A stretch of DNA of 64,000 nucleotides from Rhodospirillales bacterium. Its GTDB lineage: Bacteria > Pseudomonadota > Alphaproteobacteria > Rhodospirillales > Defluviicoccaceae. The stretch is taken from assembly GCA_016712375.1 (NCBI GenBank), contig JADJRE010000013.1, positions 1-64,000 of the forward strand, in the 5' to 3' direction. The translations under genes were made by a program, and so were the position numbers. Of the stretch, positions 8,846 to 17,803 are shown piece by piece (position 1 is the stretch's first letter; each line of letters begins with the position of its first letter). Below the pieces are notes generated by a model. That model searched no databases. It was not told the origin of the DNA and worked only from the letters and a program-made list of their open reading frames with translations.

Positions 8846-10869
8846 TCATGTCGCCGCAGTGCGTTGAGCGACGATATCATCGGCGAGTTTGCCTGACAGC
8901 TCTTGCAGGTGGTCGAAGCTCCATTCGAAGGTGCCGACGCCAAGCGTCGCGGAGCGCAGTTCAACGATCAGTCCGTGCATCTCCGCCTGCGGCAGCAGCA
9001 CGCTTACTTCATCCCAGCCGCTCCAGTCGGCCTTCGCCTCAAAGCCGAGGATCTGCCCGCGCCGGCCGCTGACCAGCCGCTGGATGCGCGAGGTGAACTC
9101 GTTCGGAATGGCGATCTTCACCTGGAAGATCGGCTCCAGCAGCACCGGCGAGCACTTCGGCATCCCTTCGCGCATGCCGAGCTGAGCCGCCTTGCGGAAT
9201 GCCATGTCGGAGGAATCGACAGTATGGTATTGGCCGTCGGTCAAGGTCACCGCGATGTCGACCACCGGGAAGCCCAACGGGCCGCGCGCCAGATACTCGC
9301 GGACGCCCGCCTCAACAGCCGGGATGTACTGCTTCGGCACGACGCCGCCGGTGATCGTGTCATTGAAGACGAAACCGGCGCCGCGCGGCTGCGGCTTGAT
9401 GTCGATGTGCACATCGCCGAACTCGCCGTGTCCGCCCGACTGCTTCTTATGCCGCGCGTGGTGGCTGACCGAGCTGCGGATCGTCTCCTTGTAGGGAACC
9501 TGCGGCTTCTGCGAGACGACCTGGACGTTGAAGCGGTTGCGCAGCCGGTCGAGCGCGACGGCGAGCTGCATCTCGCCCTGGCCCCACATCAGAAACTCTC
9601 CGGTGTCGGGATCGTGCCCGTATGAAAGCGACGGATCTTCATCGACCAGCCGGGCGAGAGCCGCGGTCAGCTTGACCTCGTCCGAACGCTCGCGTGTATG
9701 CACGTTCAGCGCGAACAACGGCTTCAGCGGCGACGGCCATTGGTCGGCCTCTGCCTTGCCCGAGGGCGACAGCACCGCGCCGGTCTGCGCGGCGTCGAGG
9801 CGGCCCAGCGCCGCCACTTCGCCGATGCCCACCTTCGCCACTTTTTCGAGCTTCTGCCCGAGCACCCGGTTGACGCCGCTGACCCGTTCGCCGTTCAGCG
9901 TCATGCCATCGGTGATGTCGCCCGAGAAGACGCGGACGAACGACAGCTTGCCGGTGTGCGAGGCGTGCAGCGTCTTGAAGACGCGAGCGCACGGCTCGTC
10001 GGCGATGATGCCGAGACGTTCCGCCGTCTGTCCGGGCTCCGGAGCCTCGTGGCGCAGCGCCTTCAGCAGCCGGGTGATGCCGTGCATGCCTTCCGCCGAG
10101 CCGAAGAACACCGGCACGATCAGATCCTGCTGCAGGTCGCGGGCGAGGCCGGCGTAGATCCTCCTCGGGATTGGGACGACGTCTTCCAACAGCTTTCCAG
10201 CAGCGCATCGTCGAAGTCGGCAATCGCCTCCAGCATCTCCGCGCGCGCCTCTTTCTCCCGATCGGCAACAGTTTCCGGAAGCTGGATCAGCTCGGAGCGC
10301 TGCGCCTCGCTCCAGCGGAACGCCCGCTCGCTGACCAGATCGACGAAACCGCTGATCTTCTCGCCATCGCGGATCGGGATCTCGCGCAGCACCAGCGGCC
10401 GTGTCGACAGCCCCTGCAGCGCCTCCAGCGTCGCCCGGATGCTGCCGCCCGGCAGGTCCATCTTATTGACGAACACCAGATGCGGAATGTTGCGCTCATC
10501 GAGAAAACGCAACAACGGCGCCAGCGTCAATACCTTCTGCGGCTCCGGCTCGCAGACGACAACCGCGAGATCGACCACCGACAGCGCATTGAAAGCGTCT
10601 TGCGCCAGCTCGATAAAGCCCGGGCAGTCGAGGAAGGTCCAAGTCTCGCCCAGGTAATCCGTGGTGGCAACGTTCAGTTCGGTCGACATCTGTCGCGCGC
10701 GCGCCTCGGCGGTGCCATCCCCGACGGTGTTGCTCTCGCGCACGCTGCCCCTGCGTGAAACGGCGCCAGTGAGCGACAGCACGCTCTCCAGCAGTGACGT
10801 CTTGCCGGAGAGATAGGGGCCGACCAAAGCGGCACAGCGTGGAGCGGATGGCGGTTTTCTCGTGCTCAA
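8846..10869 (-). CDS. Elongation factor G-like translational GTPase, one frameshift
   Basis: This is the EF-G paralogue common in alphaproteobacteria, not the main FusA: its G1 motif is GPYLSGKTSL, G3 is DCPGF and G4 NKMD, followed by domains II to V (GHGEFGDVHI, SSDMAFRKAAQLGMREG, EIFQVKIAIPNEF type). About 670 residues. A one-base loss in an A run near 10195 splits the gene: inserting an A turns the local reading into KLLEDVVPIP and joins both halves. The start is a TTG at 10867-10869, supported by GGGAG seven bases upstream. Its role in translation is undefined. Confidence 0.85.
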
Positions 10870-11144
10870 GCGCGTTCTCCCAAGGCAATAGAGTGGCTTG
10901 CGGCGGCGGATTTCTTTGCGTGGCGAACCTGCGCACCAAGCTAAAACCGTACTGTCACGGATGCGCGAATCAAGGGAAAAGCCGCCGCCGTTGCAACGTT
11001 TCACGTGCGGCGGCTGCATCCGCGATCAGTTGCGCCACGCCGCAGCGCGCCTTGTCGCTTGCCTCCTGGAAGTTGGCCTGCGCAGCCCGCAGATCGAAAC
11101 CGCACTGCTTGTGCGTGAGGGACGGTGGGCGTAGATAACTTGCT

Positions 11145-11414
11145 ATGACCAAAACCGACGTTCAGCAGCGGTGGCGGCGCAAACATCGCTTCGTCAAGCG
11201 GCAGCTCAACATCATGGCCCGGGGGCAGACACACGCGGCGCTCGACGATTTTGCCAAGCGGTTCCAGCTGCGCGGCAAAGGAGAGGCGGTGGCGTTCGCC
11301 TGCTTCGTCACCCGCGCGCTGATGCAACGCGCCGAGTACGGCGCCGAGGCAGCGCAGATGCTCGATGACTTTGCCATGGGGTACCACCGCGATCGCGACC
11401 TGCACGCCGCCTGA
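11145..11414 (+). CDS. Small conserved-looking hypothetical protein
   Basis: An 89-residue protein with a very basic N-terminus (KTDVQQRWRRKHRFVKRQ) and a predicted helical, Ala-rich remainder with Cys57 or so in FACFVTRAL. No family is recognised and no signal peptide or membrane segment is present. It overlaps the next gene by up to 50 bases, as coupled genes often do, which supports it being translated. A nucleic-acid-binding role would suit the charge pattern but is speculation. Confidence 0.5.
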   Translation: MTKTDVQQRWRRKHRFVKRQLNIMARGQTHAALDDFAKRFQLRGKGEAVAFACFVTRALMQRAEYGAEAAQMLDDFAMGYHRDRDLHAA

Positions 11415-12237
11415 CGGGATCCCCGATGTGCGTGCCGTCGGGGCCATTCTGCGCGAGGTGGCGGCGCAGGTGATCCTGCCGCGTTTCCGCAACCTCGCCG
11501 CCTCCGACGTTGCGCATAAGAAGCGCAATCCGCGCGACCTCGTCACCATCGCCGACATCGAGGCGGAACGTGCTCTGGAGCAAAGGCTGGAGGCGCTGTC
11601 TCCCGGCTGCGCCTTCGTCGGAGAGGAGGCGGCGGAGGCGCGGCCGGATGTGATGGCGGCGCTGGCTGAAGACCGTCCGGTGTGGCTGCTCGATCCAGTC
11701 GACGGCACCGCCAACTTCGCCGGCGGGGATGCGTGTTTTGCCGTTATCCTTGGCTACTGTGTACGAGGAGAAACGCAGGCAGGCTTCATCCTCGATCCAT
11801 TGTCGGACACGCTCGTGTGGGCGGTCTCGGGACACGGAGCGTGGGGGGAGTCGGGCGGCGAGCGCAGTCGCGTCCGCGTCGTCCACGGCCGGCCGCTGTC
11901 GGCGATGCGCGGCTCACTGACCCGTCGCGCCGCTGAGCGGCTGGCGCTAGCGCTGGCTGCCGCGGGCGAAAGCGTGCCGCCTGGCGCAGGGCGCTACGGT
12001 TCGGCCGGGCGAGAATACATGGACCTCGCCCGCGGCGTGCTCGATTTTGCCTCGTACACCCGGCTGAAGCCGTGGGACCACGCGGCGGGCGTGCTCATCC
12101 ACCGGGAGGCAGGCGGCTTCTCGGCTTTGCGCCGCGACGGCTCGCCGTATCGTCCGGCGCCTTGTATCGTCGAGGAGACGCTGCTGCTGGCGCCGGACGA
12201 GGGGAGCTGGCGGCGGCTGCACGCGCTGCTTGGCTGA
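11365..12237 (+). CDS. Inositol monophosphatase-family phosphatase
   Basis: The IMPase fold motifs are present: GEEAAEA (metal ligand Glu), DPVDGTANFAGG (motif A) and KPWDHAAGVLIHREAGG (motif B). Family members hydrolyse inositol-1-phosphate, PAP/PAPS or histidinol phosphate; the exact substrate is not predictable. The ATG at 11365 gives 290 residues and overlaps the preceding small gene; a GTG near 11428 would give a product closer to the usual 265-270. The following dehydrogenase gene begins 41 bases later and could belong to the same transcript. Confidence 0.87.
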   Translation: MTLPWGTTAIATCTPPDGIPDVRAVGAILREVAAQVILPRFRNLAASDVAHKKRNPRDLVTIADIEAERALEQRLEALSPGCAFVGEEAAEARPDVMAALAEDRPVWLLDPVDGTANFAGGDACFAVILGYCVRGETQAGFILDPLSDTLVWAVSGHGAWGESGGERSRVRVVHGRPLSAMRGSLTRRAAERLALALAAAGESVPPGAGRYGSAGREYMDLARGVLDFASYTRLKPWDHAAGVLIHREAGGFSALRRDGSPYRPAPCIVEETLLLAPDEGSWRRLHALLG

Positions 12238-12278
12238 GCGACAAAATTGGCGGGACGAAGCGGAGGAAGGAGACGGAC

Positions 12279-13136
12279 ATGCGTGCGGCATTCATCGGTC
12301 TCGGGGTCATGGGCTTCCCCATGGCTGGCCACCTGCAGCGGGAAGGCCATCAGGTGGCCGTCTACAACCGGACCGCCGCCAAGGCGGACGCTTGGGTAAC
12401 GAAATTCGCCGGCCGGGCGGCGGCAACGCCGGCGGAAGCCGCCCGAGATGCCGAAATCGTCTTTACCTGCGTTGGCAACGACGACGACCTGCGCGCCGTC
12501 GTGCTCGGTGAGGCGGGCGCCTTCGCCGGCATGGCCAAGGGCGCGATCCTGGTCGACCACACGACAGCCTCGGCCGAGATCGCCCGCGTTGGCCGGTCTA
12601 GCCGCCGAGCATCGGCTGGGCTTCCTCGACGCGCCGGTCTCCGGGGGCAAGCTGGGGCGGAGAACGGCCAGCTGGCGATCATGGTCGGCGGCGATGACGA
12701 AACCTTTGCCCGCGCCGAGCCGGTAATGTGGTCGTACGCCAAGGCAATCACGTTGGTTGGACCGACGGGCGCCGGCCAGCTCACCAAGATGGTCAACCAG
12801 ATCTGCCTCGCGGGCCTGACGCAGGCACTGGCGGAAGCGCTGAACTTCGCCGACCGCGCCGGGCTGGACGCCGAGAAGGTGCTGGCGACCATCTCCAAGG
12901 GGGCGGCGCAGTCGTGGATGATGGACAACCGGGCGCAGACGATGCTGGCCGACGCCTTCGACTTCGGCTTCGCCGTTGATTGGATGCGCAAGGACCTGGG
13001 AATGGCCGTTGACGAGGCGCGACGCAACGGAGCAGGGCTGCCGGTAACGGCGCTGGTCGATCAGTTCCTGGCCGAGATTCAGCGCCGCGGCGGCAACCGC
13101 TGGGACTACACCAGCCTGATCAAGCTGCTGCGGTAG
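12279..13136 (+). CDS. Beta-hydroxyacid dehydrogenase (3-hydroxyisobutyrate dehydrogenase family)
   Basis: An N-terminal Rossmann motif (GLGVMGFPMA), the substrate-binding DAPVSGG signature and the catalytic Lys in GQLTKMVNQ place it in the 3-hydroxyisobutyrate / 2-hydroxy-3-oxopropionate reductase family. The DAPVSGG block is in a different frame from the rest: two compensating shifts, near 12590 and 12650, scramble about 20 residues in the displayed frame, whereas the alternative frame reads LAAEHRLGFLDAPVSGG as expected. That strongly suggests sequence errors. The start is well supported by GGAGGAAGGAGA before the ATG at 12279. The product would be about 285 residues. Confidence 0.85.
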   Translation: MRAAFIGLGVMGFPMAGHLQREGHQVAVYNRTAAKADAWVTKFAGRAAATPAEAARDAEIVFTCVGNDDDLRAVVLGEAGAFAGMAKGAILVDHTTASAEIARVGRSSRRASAGLPRRAGLRGQAGAENGQLAIMVGGDDETFARAEPVMWSYAKAITLVGPTGAGQLTKMVNQICLAGLTQALAEALNFADRAGLDAEKVLATISKGAAQSWMMDNRAQTMLADAFDFGFAVDWMRKDLGMAVDEARRNGAGLPVTALVDQFLAEIQRRGGNRWDYTSLIKLLR

Positions 13137-13199
13137 AACACCGGTTGCCTCAAAAGCTGGGCCGGCCGGAGCGCTTCCAATCTCTTCGCCTATCATGCA

Positions 13200-14981
13200 T
13201 CAGGCGTTGCCGCGAACATACGTTCCAGGCGCGTCGCAGAGAGGCTCCAGCTCGCCGTCTCCCGGCTCGCGTGCCGGAACCCATTCATCGCCCGACCGCC
13301 TGCGGATCCAGGCGTTCCAGTCTGCCCACCACGATCCTTCCATCGGCTTGGCGCCGGCCCGCCACTCATCGGGGTTTTCCGGCGTGCGCGGATTGGTCCA
13401 GTAGCAGTAGCGGCCACCGGTCGGCGGATTAACCACACTAGCGAGGTGTCCGGACGCGGCCAGTGTGAACCGCTCCGCCCCGCCCAACAGGCGGATCGCC
13501 CGATACGCCGACTTCCACGGCGCGATGTGGTCCTCGCGCGCAGACATCACATAACTCGGCACGGTGATCCGGCGCAGGTCGATCGGCCGGCCGCCGATCC
13601 TCATGCCGCCCGGTTCCGCCAACCTGTTGTGGCGATAGAGCGCATTCAGGTAGACACCATGCATCGTCTTCGGCAGACGCGGAGCGTCGCGGTTCCAGTG
13701 CAACAGATCGAACGGGAACGGATCGTTGCCGAGCAGGTGGTTGTTGATAACGAAAGACCACAGCAGGTCGTTCTCCCGCTGCAGTGCGCAGGTCTGCGCC
13801 AACACGTCGACATCCGGCGGCTCGCCGTTCGCCTCATCGAGTTGACAGAGAACCTCCTCATCAATCATGGCACCAAGTTCGCCAGGTTGCGAGAAGTCGA
13901 GAAGCGAGGCGAGGAAGCTGTCGGTGTTGATCCGCCCTTCGCCGCTAGAGTCGAGGTTATCCAGCGCCGCGGCCAGTAGACTGCCGCCCAGGCCGTGGCC
14001 GACGGCGTTAACCGGTGCGCCGCGGGTTGCCCGTTCGACGACCTTGATCGCCGTCACCGCGCCATCGATGACGTAATCGTCGAAGCTGCGCGGCGGCTCG
14101 TCCGGTCGCGGACCGACCCAGGAGATCATGAACACGGTTTGGCCGAGATCGACCGCCCAGCGGACCAGCGAATTGCTGTCGCGCAGGTCGAGCACGTAGT
14201 ATTTGCCGGTCCAGCCGGGTACGAACAGCAGCGGCCGGCGCAGCACCCGCTCGGTACGCGGCGCGTACTGGATGACTTCCATCAGCGAGTTGCGGAAAAT
14301 CACCTTACCGGGCGTGCGCGCCACCGTACGGCCGACGGTAAAAGATTGAGGATCACGCGCCGCCGAACCCCGGGCACCCAGGCCCACCTCCATCTCCTTG
14401 AGCAGGTTCTGCAAGCCCGTGATCAGGTTTTCGCCGCCGCTTTCGATGGCGGCCCGCAACATTTCCGGATTGGTGAGGGTGAACTCCGCGGACGACAGCG
14501 CCGCCAGGAACTGCTGCGCGCACATATCCATCTCGTTGCGGAGCTTGCGGCTGCCGTCGCTGCCGGCATCGGCCATCACCTGCATCCAGCGGCTCGTCAG
14601 CATGAACGACTGCTTGACGTAGGCGAAGATGTCGACGTCGTGCCAGGCCTGCTCGCCGGGGAGATGGGCTCCAGCCGGCCTCAGTACGTCGGCGCCCAGC
14701 ATCCGGCCGGTGGTGCTCTGCCACAGGGTAAAGTAATCCTGCCATAGCGACATCTGCGCCGTAACCATCGACGCGGGAATGGCCATCATTTTCGAAGTCA
14801 GGTCGAGAAACAGCGTCGCGACACCCACCGGATCCGCGCCGCTGCTACGCGGATCGGCGAGGCCGTTACGCTGCAGCCAGTCGTTGACGATCAGCTGACT
14901 GCGCTCGGCGATCTCTGCGAACGCCTTCGACATGCCGTCGGCGTCCGACGATTGCCGAAGAGTCCGCTGTTGATCGACCAT
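13200..14981 (-). CDS. Class I PHA synthase homologue lacking the catalytic cysteine
   Basis: Length (593 residues from the ATG at 14981) and sequence follow class I PhaC: RPLLFVPGWTGKYYVLDL, the LLDFSQPGE block, NDLLWSFVINNHLLGNDPFPFDLLHWN, the catalytic Asp in SAREDHIAPW and His in SGHLASVVNPP, and a C-terminal GSWWADWNAW. The nucleophile box, normally GxCxG, reads GHGLGG: residue 330 is Gly (GGC at 13992-13994), one base away from Cys TGC. An enzyme without this Cys should not polymerise hydroxyacyl-CoA, so it may be a non-catalytic partner, a granule protein, or an error. GAGGT ahead of the ATG supports this start. phaR lies 33 kb away. Confidence 0.85.
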   Translation of the reverse strand: MVDQQRTLRQSSDADGMSKAFAEIAERSQLIVNDWLQRNGLADPRSSGADPVGVATLFLDLTSKMMAIPASMVTAQMSLWQDYFTLWQSTTGRMLGADVLRPAGAHLPGEQAWHDVDIFAYVKQSFMLTSRWMQVMADAGSDGSRKLRNEMDMCAQQFLAALSSAEFTLTNPEMLRAAIESGGENLITGLQNLLKEMEVGLGARGSAARDPQSFTVGRTVARTPGKVIFRNSLMEVIQYAPRTERVLRRPLLFVPGWTGKYYVLDLRDSNSLVRWAVDLGQTVFMISWVGPRPDEPPRSFDDYVIDGAVTAIKVVERATRGAPVNAVGHGLGGSLLAAALDNLDSSGEGRINTDSFLASLLDFSQPGELGAMIDEEVLCQLDEANGEPPDVDVLAQTCALQRENDLLWSFVINNHLLGNDPFPFDLLHWNRDAPRLPKTMHGVYLNALYRHNRLAEPGGMRIGGRPIDLRRITVPSYVMSAREDHIAPWKSAYRAIRLLGGAERFTLAASGHLASVVNPPTGGRYCYWTNPRTPENPDEWRAGAKPMEGSWWADWNAWIRRRSGDEWVPAREPGDGELEPLCDAPGTYVRGNA

Positions 14982-15242
14982 CTGCGACACCTCTATGCTG
15001 CGTTTGATTCGCACCGTTCACAGCGCTAGCCTGCATGGTGCGTAGCAATCGTCCGCGCCGCGTCGGCTTCCCTGCTGGGGGAGAAGCTATATAACCCGAA
15101 CCGGTTGGCTGGGGCAATTTCCTGTCGTCATCGCAAGCGATGGCGCGGCGGCGAAGTTCGGCTATTGTATGCCGAAGAAAGTGGCGAAAGCGGGACAGAG
15201 CAACGTCCATCGCGGGCGGCATCAGGGATACCGTCGGAGTCT

Positions 15243-16480
15243 ATGGGTGAGATGATGGAAAAGGAATTCTTCAAGATTCGGCGGCTGCCGCCATACGTCT
15301 TCGCGGAGGTCAACGCGATGAAGGCGCGGGCGCGCGCCGTGGGCGAAGACATCATCGATTTCGGCATGGGCAACCCGGATTTCCCGACGCCGCCGCACAT
15401 CGTCGACAAGCTGACCGAGACTGTGCAGGATCCGCGCACCCACCGCTACTCGGAGTCGCGCGGCGTCAAGGGCCTGCGGCGCGCACTTGCAGGCTACTAC
15501 GAGCGGCGATTCGACGTTTCCGTCGATCCGGAGACGGAAGTCTGCGTGACGTTGGGCTCCAAGGAGGGGCTAGCCAACCTGGCCTCTGCCGTCTCCAGTC
15601 CGGGCGACGTCATCCTGGTGCCCAACCCCAGCTATCCGATCCACCAGTTCGGCTTCATCATCGCTGGCGCGTCCGTCCGCAATATCCCGGTGACCCCCGA
15701 CGGCGATTTCCTTCGCCGCCCTGGAGCGCGCGGTAAAGCACAGCGTGCCTAAGCCGGTCGCGGTGGTGCTGAATTACCCGAACAACCCAACGGCGGAATT
15801 GGCCACCCTCGACTTCTACGTCCAGGTAGTGGACTTCTGCCGCCACGCCGGCATCTACGTGATGTCGGACGTCGCCTACGCCGAGATCTATTTCGATGGC
15901 AATCCGCCACCTTCGATCCTGCAGATCCCCGGCGCCAAGGACGTCAGCGATCGAGTTCTCGTCGCTGAGCAAGACCTACTCGATGCCCGGCTGGCGCGTC
16001 GGCTTCGCTTGCGGCAACGCGCGGCTGATCGCGGCGCTGGCCAGGGTCAAATCGTACCTCGACTACGGTGCCTTCACGCCGGTGCAGGTCGCCGCCACCG
16101 CGGCGCTGAACGGCCCGCAGCAGTGCGTGCTGGACATGCGCGAGCGCTATCGCCAGCGCCGTGACGTGCTCATCGCCGGGCTCGCCGCCGGCGGTTGGGA
16201 GGTTCCGTCGCCGGCCGCCACGATGTTCGCCTGGGCGCCGCTGCCGGCGGCGTTCGCGCATCTCGGCAGCCTGGAGTTCTCCAAGCTGCTGCTGCGCGAA
16301 GCGAAGGTGGCGGTGGCGCCGGGTATCGGCTTCGGCGAGCATGGCGATGGCTATGTCCGCTTCGCTCTGGTCGAGAACCGCCATCGGACCCGCCAGGCGA
16401 TCCGCAACATCAAGACGTTCCTCGGCCGCTACCACAACATCGTTGAGCTCGCCGACAAGCGCGTGCCGGCAGCGGAATAG
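15243..16480 (+). CDS. AlaC-like class I/II aminotransferase, frameshifted twice
   Basis: A pyridoxal-phosphate aminotransferase of about 405 residues with IDFGMGNPDFPTP at the start, the conserved NYPNNPTA, SDVAYAEIYF and the lysine that binds PLP in SLSKTYSMPGWR. The segments lie in three frames: an extra T near 15713 and another indel near 15950. All motifs are intact, so the gene is probably functional in the organism. In many alphaproteobacteria this gene, annotated as alanine or LL-diaminopimelate aminotransferase, precedes hom, as here (18 bases). Start ATG 15243; two more Met codons follow within 12 bases. Confidence 0.85.
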
Positions 16481-16498
16481 AGACCAGAGGAGCGTCTC

Positions 16499-17803
16499 GT
16501 GAGGAGCTCGGCCGGGCAACAGCCGCTGAAAGTCGCCGTCGCCGGGCTGGGGACGGTCGGTGGCGGTGTCGTCAAGCTGTTGCAGGCGAACGCCGAGGCG
16601 CTTGCGCTGCGCACCGGCCGAGGTATCGCGATCACCGCCGTAAGCGACCGCTTCCGGCGCGACCGCGGCTTTTCGGTCGACGGCTATGCCTGGTATGACG
16701 ACGCGGTGGCGATGACCCAGCAAGCTGACGCCGACGTCGTCGTCGAACTGATCGGCGGCGCCGAGGGCGCGGCGCGGCAGGTGTGCGAGGCGGCGATTGC
16801 CCGCGGCCGGCATGTCGTGACCGCCAACAAGGCGCTGATCGCCCACCATGGCACGGCGCTGGCGGCGGCGGCGGAGGGCGCCGGCGTCGTCCTTGCCTAC
16901 GAGGCGGCGGTCGCCGGCGCAATCCCGATCATCAAGGCGCTGCGCGAAGGCTTGGTCGGCAACCGCCGGACGCGCGTGTTCGGCATCCTCAACGGCACCT
17001 GCAACTACATCCTGACGCAGATGCGGGAGAGCGGCCGCGAGTTCGAGACGGTGCTGGCCGAAGCGCAGGCGCTGGGCTACGCCGAGGCCGATCCCGGCTT
17101 CGACGTCGACGGCATCGACGCCGCTCACAAGCTCGCAATCCTGGCGACAGTCGCCTTCGGCTGCACCCTGGAGTTCGGGGCTTTGCACATCGAGGGCATC
17201 CGCCACGTTTCACCGGTGGACATCGCGTTTGCCGAGGAACTCGGCTATCGCATCAAGCTGCTCGGCATCGCGTCCCTCACCGACGGAGGTGTCGAGCGCC
17301 GGGTGCACCCGTGCATGCTGCGCCGCGGCGCGCCGGTGGCGCACGTCGAAGGCGTATTCAACGCCGTCGTCGCCGAAGGCGACTTCGCCGACCGCATCGT
17401 TCAGGAGGGCAGGGGAGCTGGCGAGCGGCCGACCGCGTCCGCTGTTGTCGCCGACATCGCCGACATCGCCTGCGGCCGGCATGCTCCCACCTTCGGCATC
17501 CCGGTCGAGCGCCTGCAGGCATTGCCGGCGCTGCCAATGAGCCGGCATCGCGGCTGCTACTACGTCCGGCTGATGCTGCTCGACCAGCCGGGCGTCCTCG
17601 CCGACGTTACCGCCATCCTGCGCGACGATGCGGTGTCGATGGAGGCGGTGCTGCAGCGGGCGCGCGCTCCCGGCGAGGCGGTGCCGGTGGTGATGACAAC
17701 GCACGAGGCGGAGGAGGCGTCGATGGTGCAGGCGCTGCGGCGGATTGGCGAGCTGCCGTCGTCGGTCGAACCGCCGCGGATGATCCGCATTGAGCCCTTC
17801 TGA
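16499..17803 (+). CDS. hom: Homoserine dehydrogenase with ACT domain
   Basis: Converts aspartate semialdehyde to homoserine for threonine and methionine synthesis. The 434-residue protein has the NAD(P) motif GLGTVGGGVV, VVTANKALIA, the core ILNGTCNYILTQM and GYAEADPGFDVDGIDAAHK signatures, and a C-terminal ACT regulatory domain (LLDQPGVLADVTAILRD, about 355-430) expected to bind threonine. GTG start at 16499 has GAGGAG six bases ahead. The stop overlaps the start of recJ by up to 14 bases, suggesting translational coupling. Confidence 0.95.
   Translation: MRSSAGQQPLKVAVAGLGTVGGGVVKLLQANAEALALRTGRGIAITAVSDRFRRDRGFSVDGYAWYDDAVAMTQQADADVVVELIGGAEGAARQVCEAAIARGRHVVTANKALIAHHGTALAAAAEGAGVVLAYEAAVAGAIPIIKALREGLVGNRRTRVFGILNGTCNYILTQMRESGREFETVLAEAQALGYAEADPGFDVDGIDAAHKLAILATVAFGCTLEFGALHIEGIRHVSPVDIAFAEELGYRIKLLGIASLTDGGVERRVHPCMLRRGAPVAHVEGVFNAVVAEGDFADRIVQEGRGAGERPTASAVVADIADIACGRHAPTFGIPVERLQALPALPMSRHRGCYYVRLMLLDQPGVLADVTAILRDDAVSMEAVLQRARAPGEAVPVVMTTHEAEEASMVQALRRIGELPSSVEPPRMIRIEPF

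Noticed and set aside
10970..11152. Minus-strand 60-residue open frame upstream of the EF-G paralogue
   Set aside because: No ribosome site and only average coding character; it overlaps a 9-bp dyad (10980-10988/11007-11015) and is not needed to explain the region.
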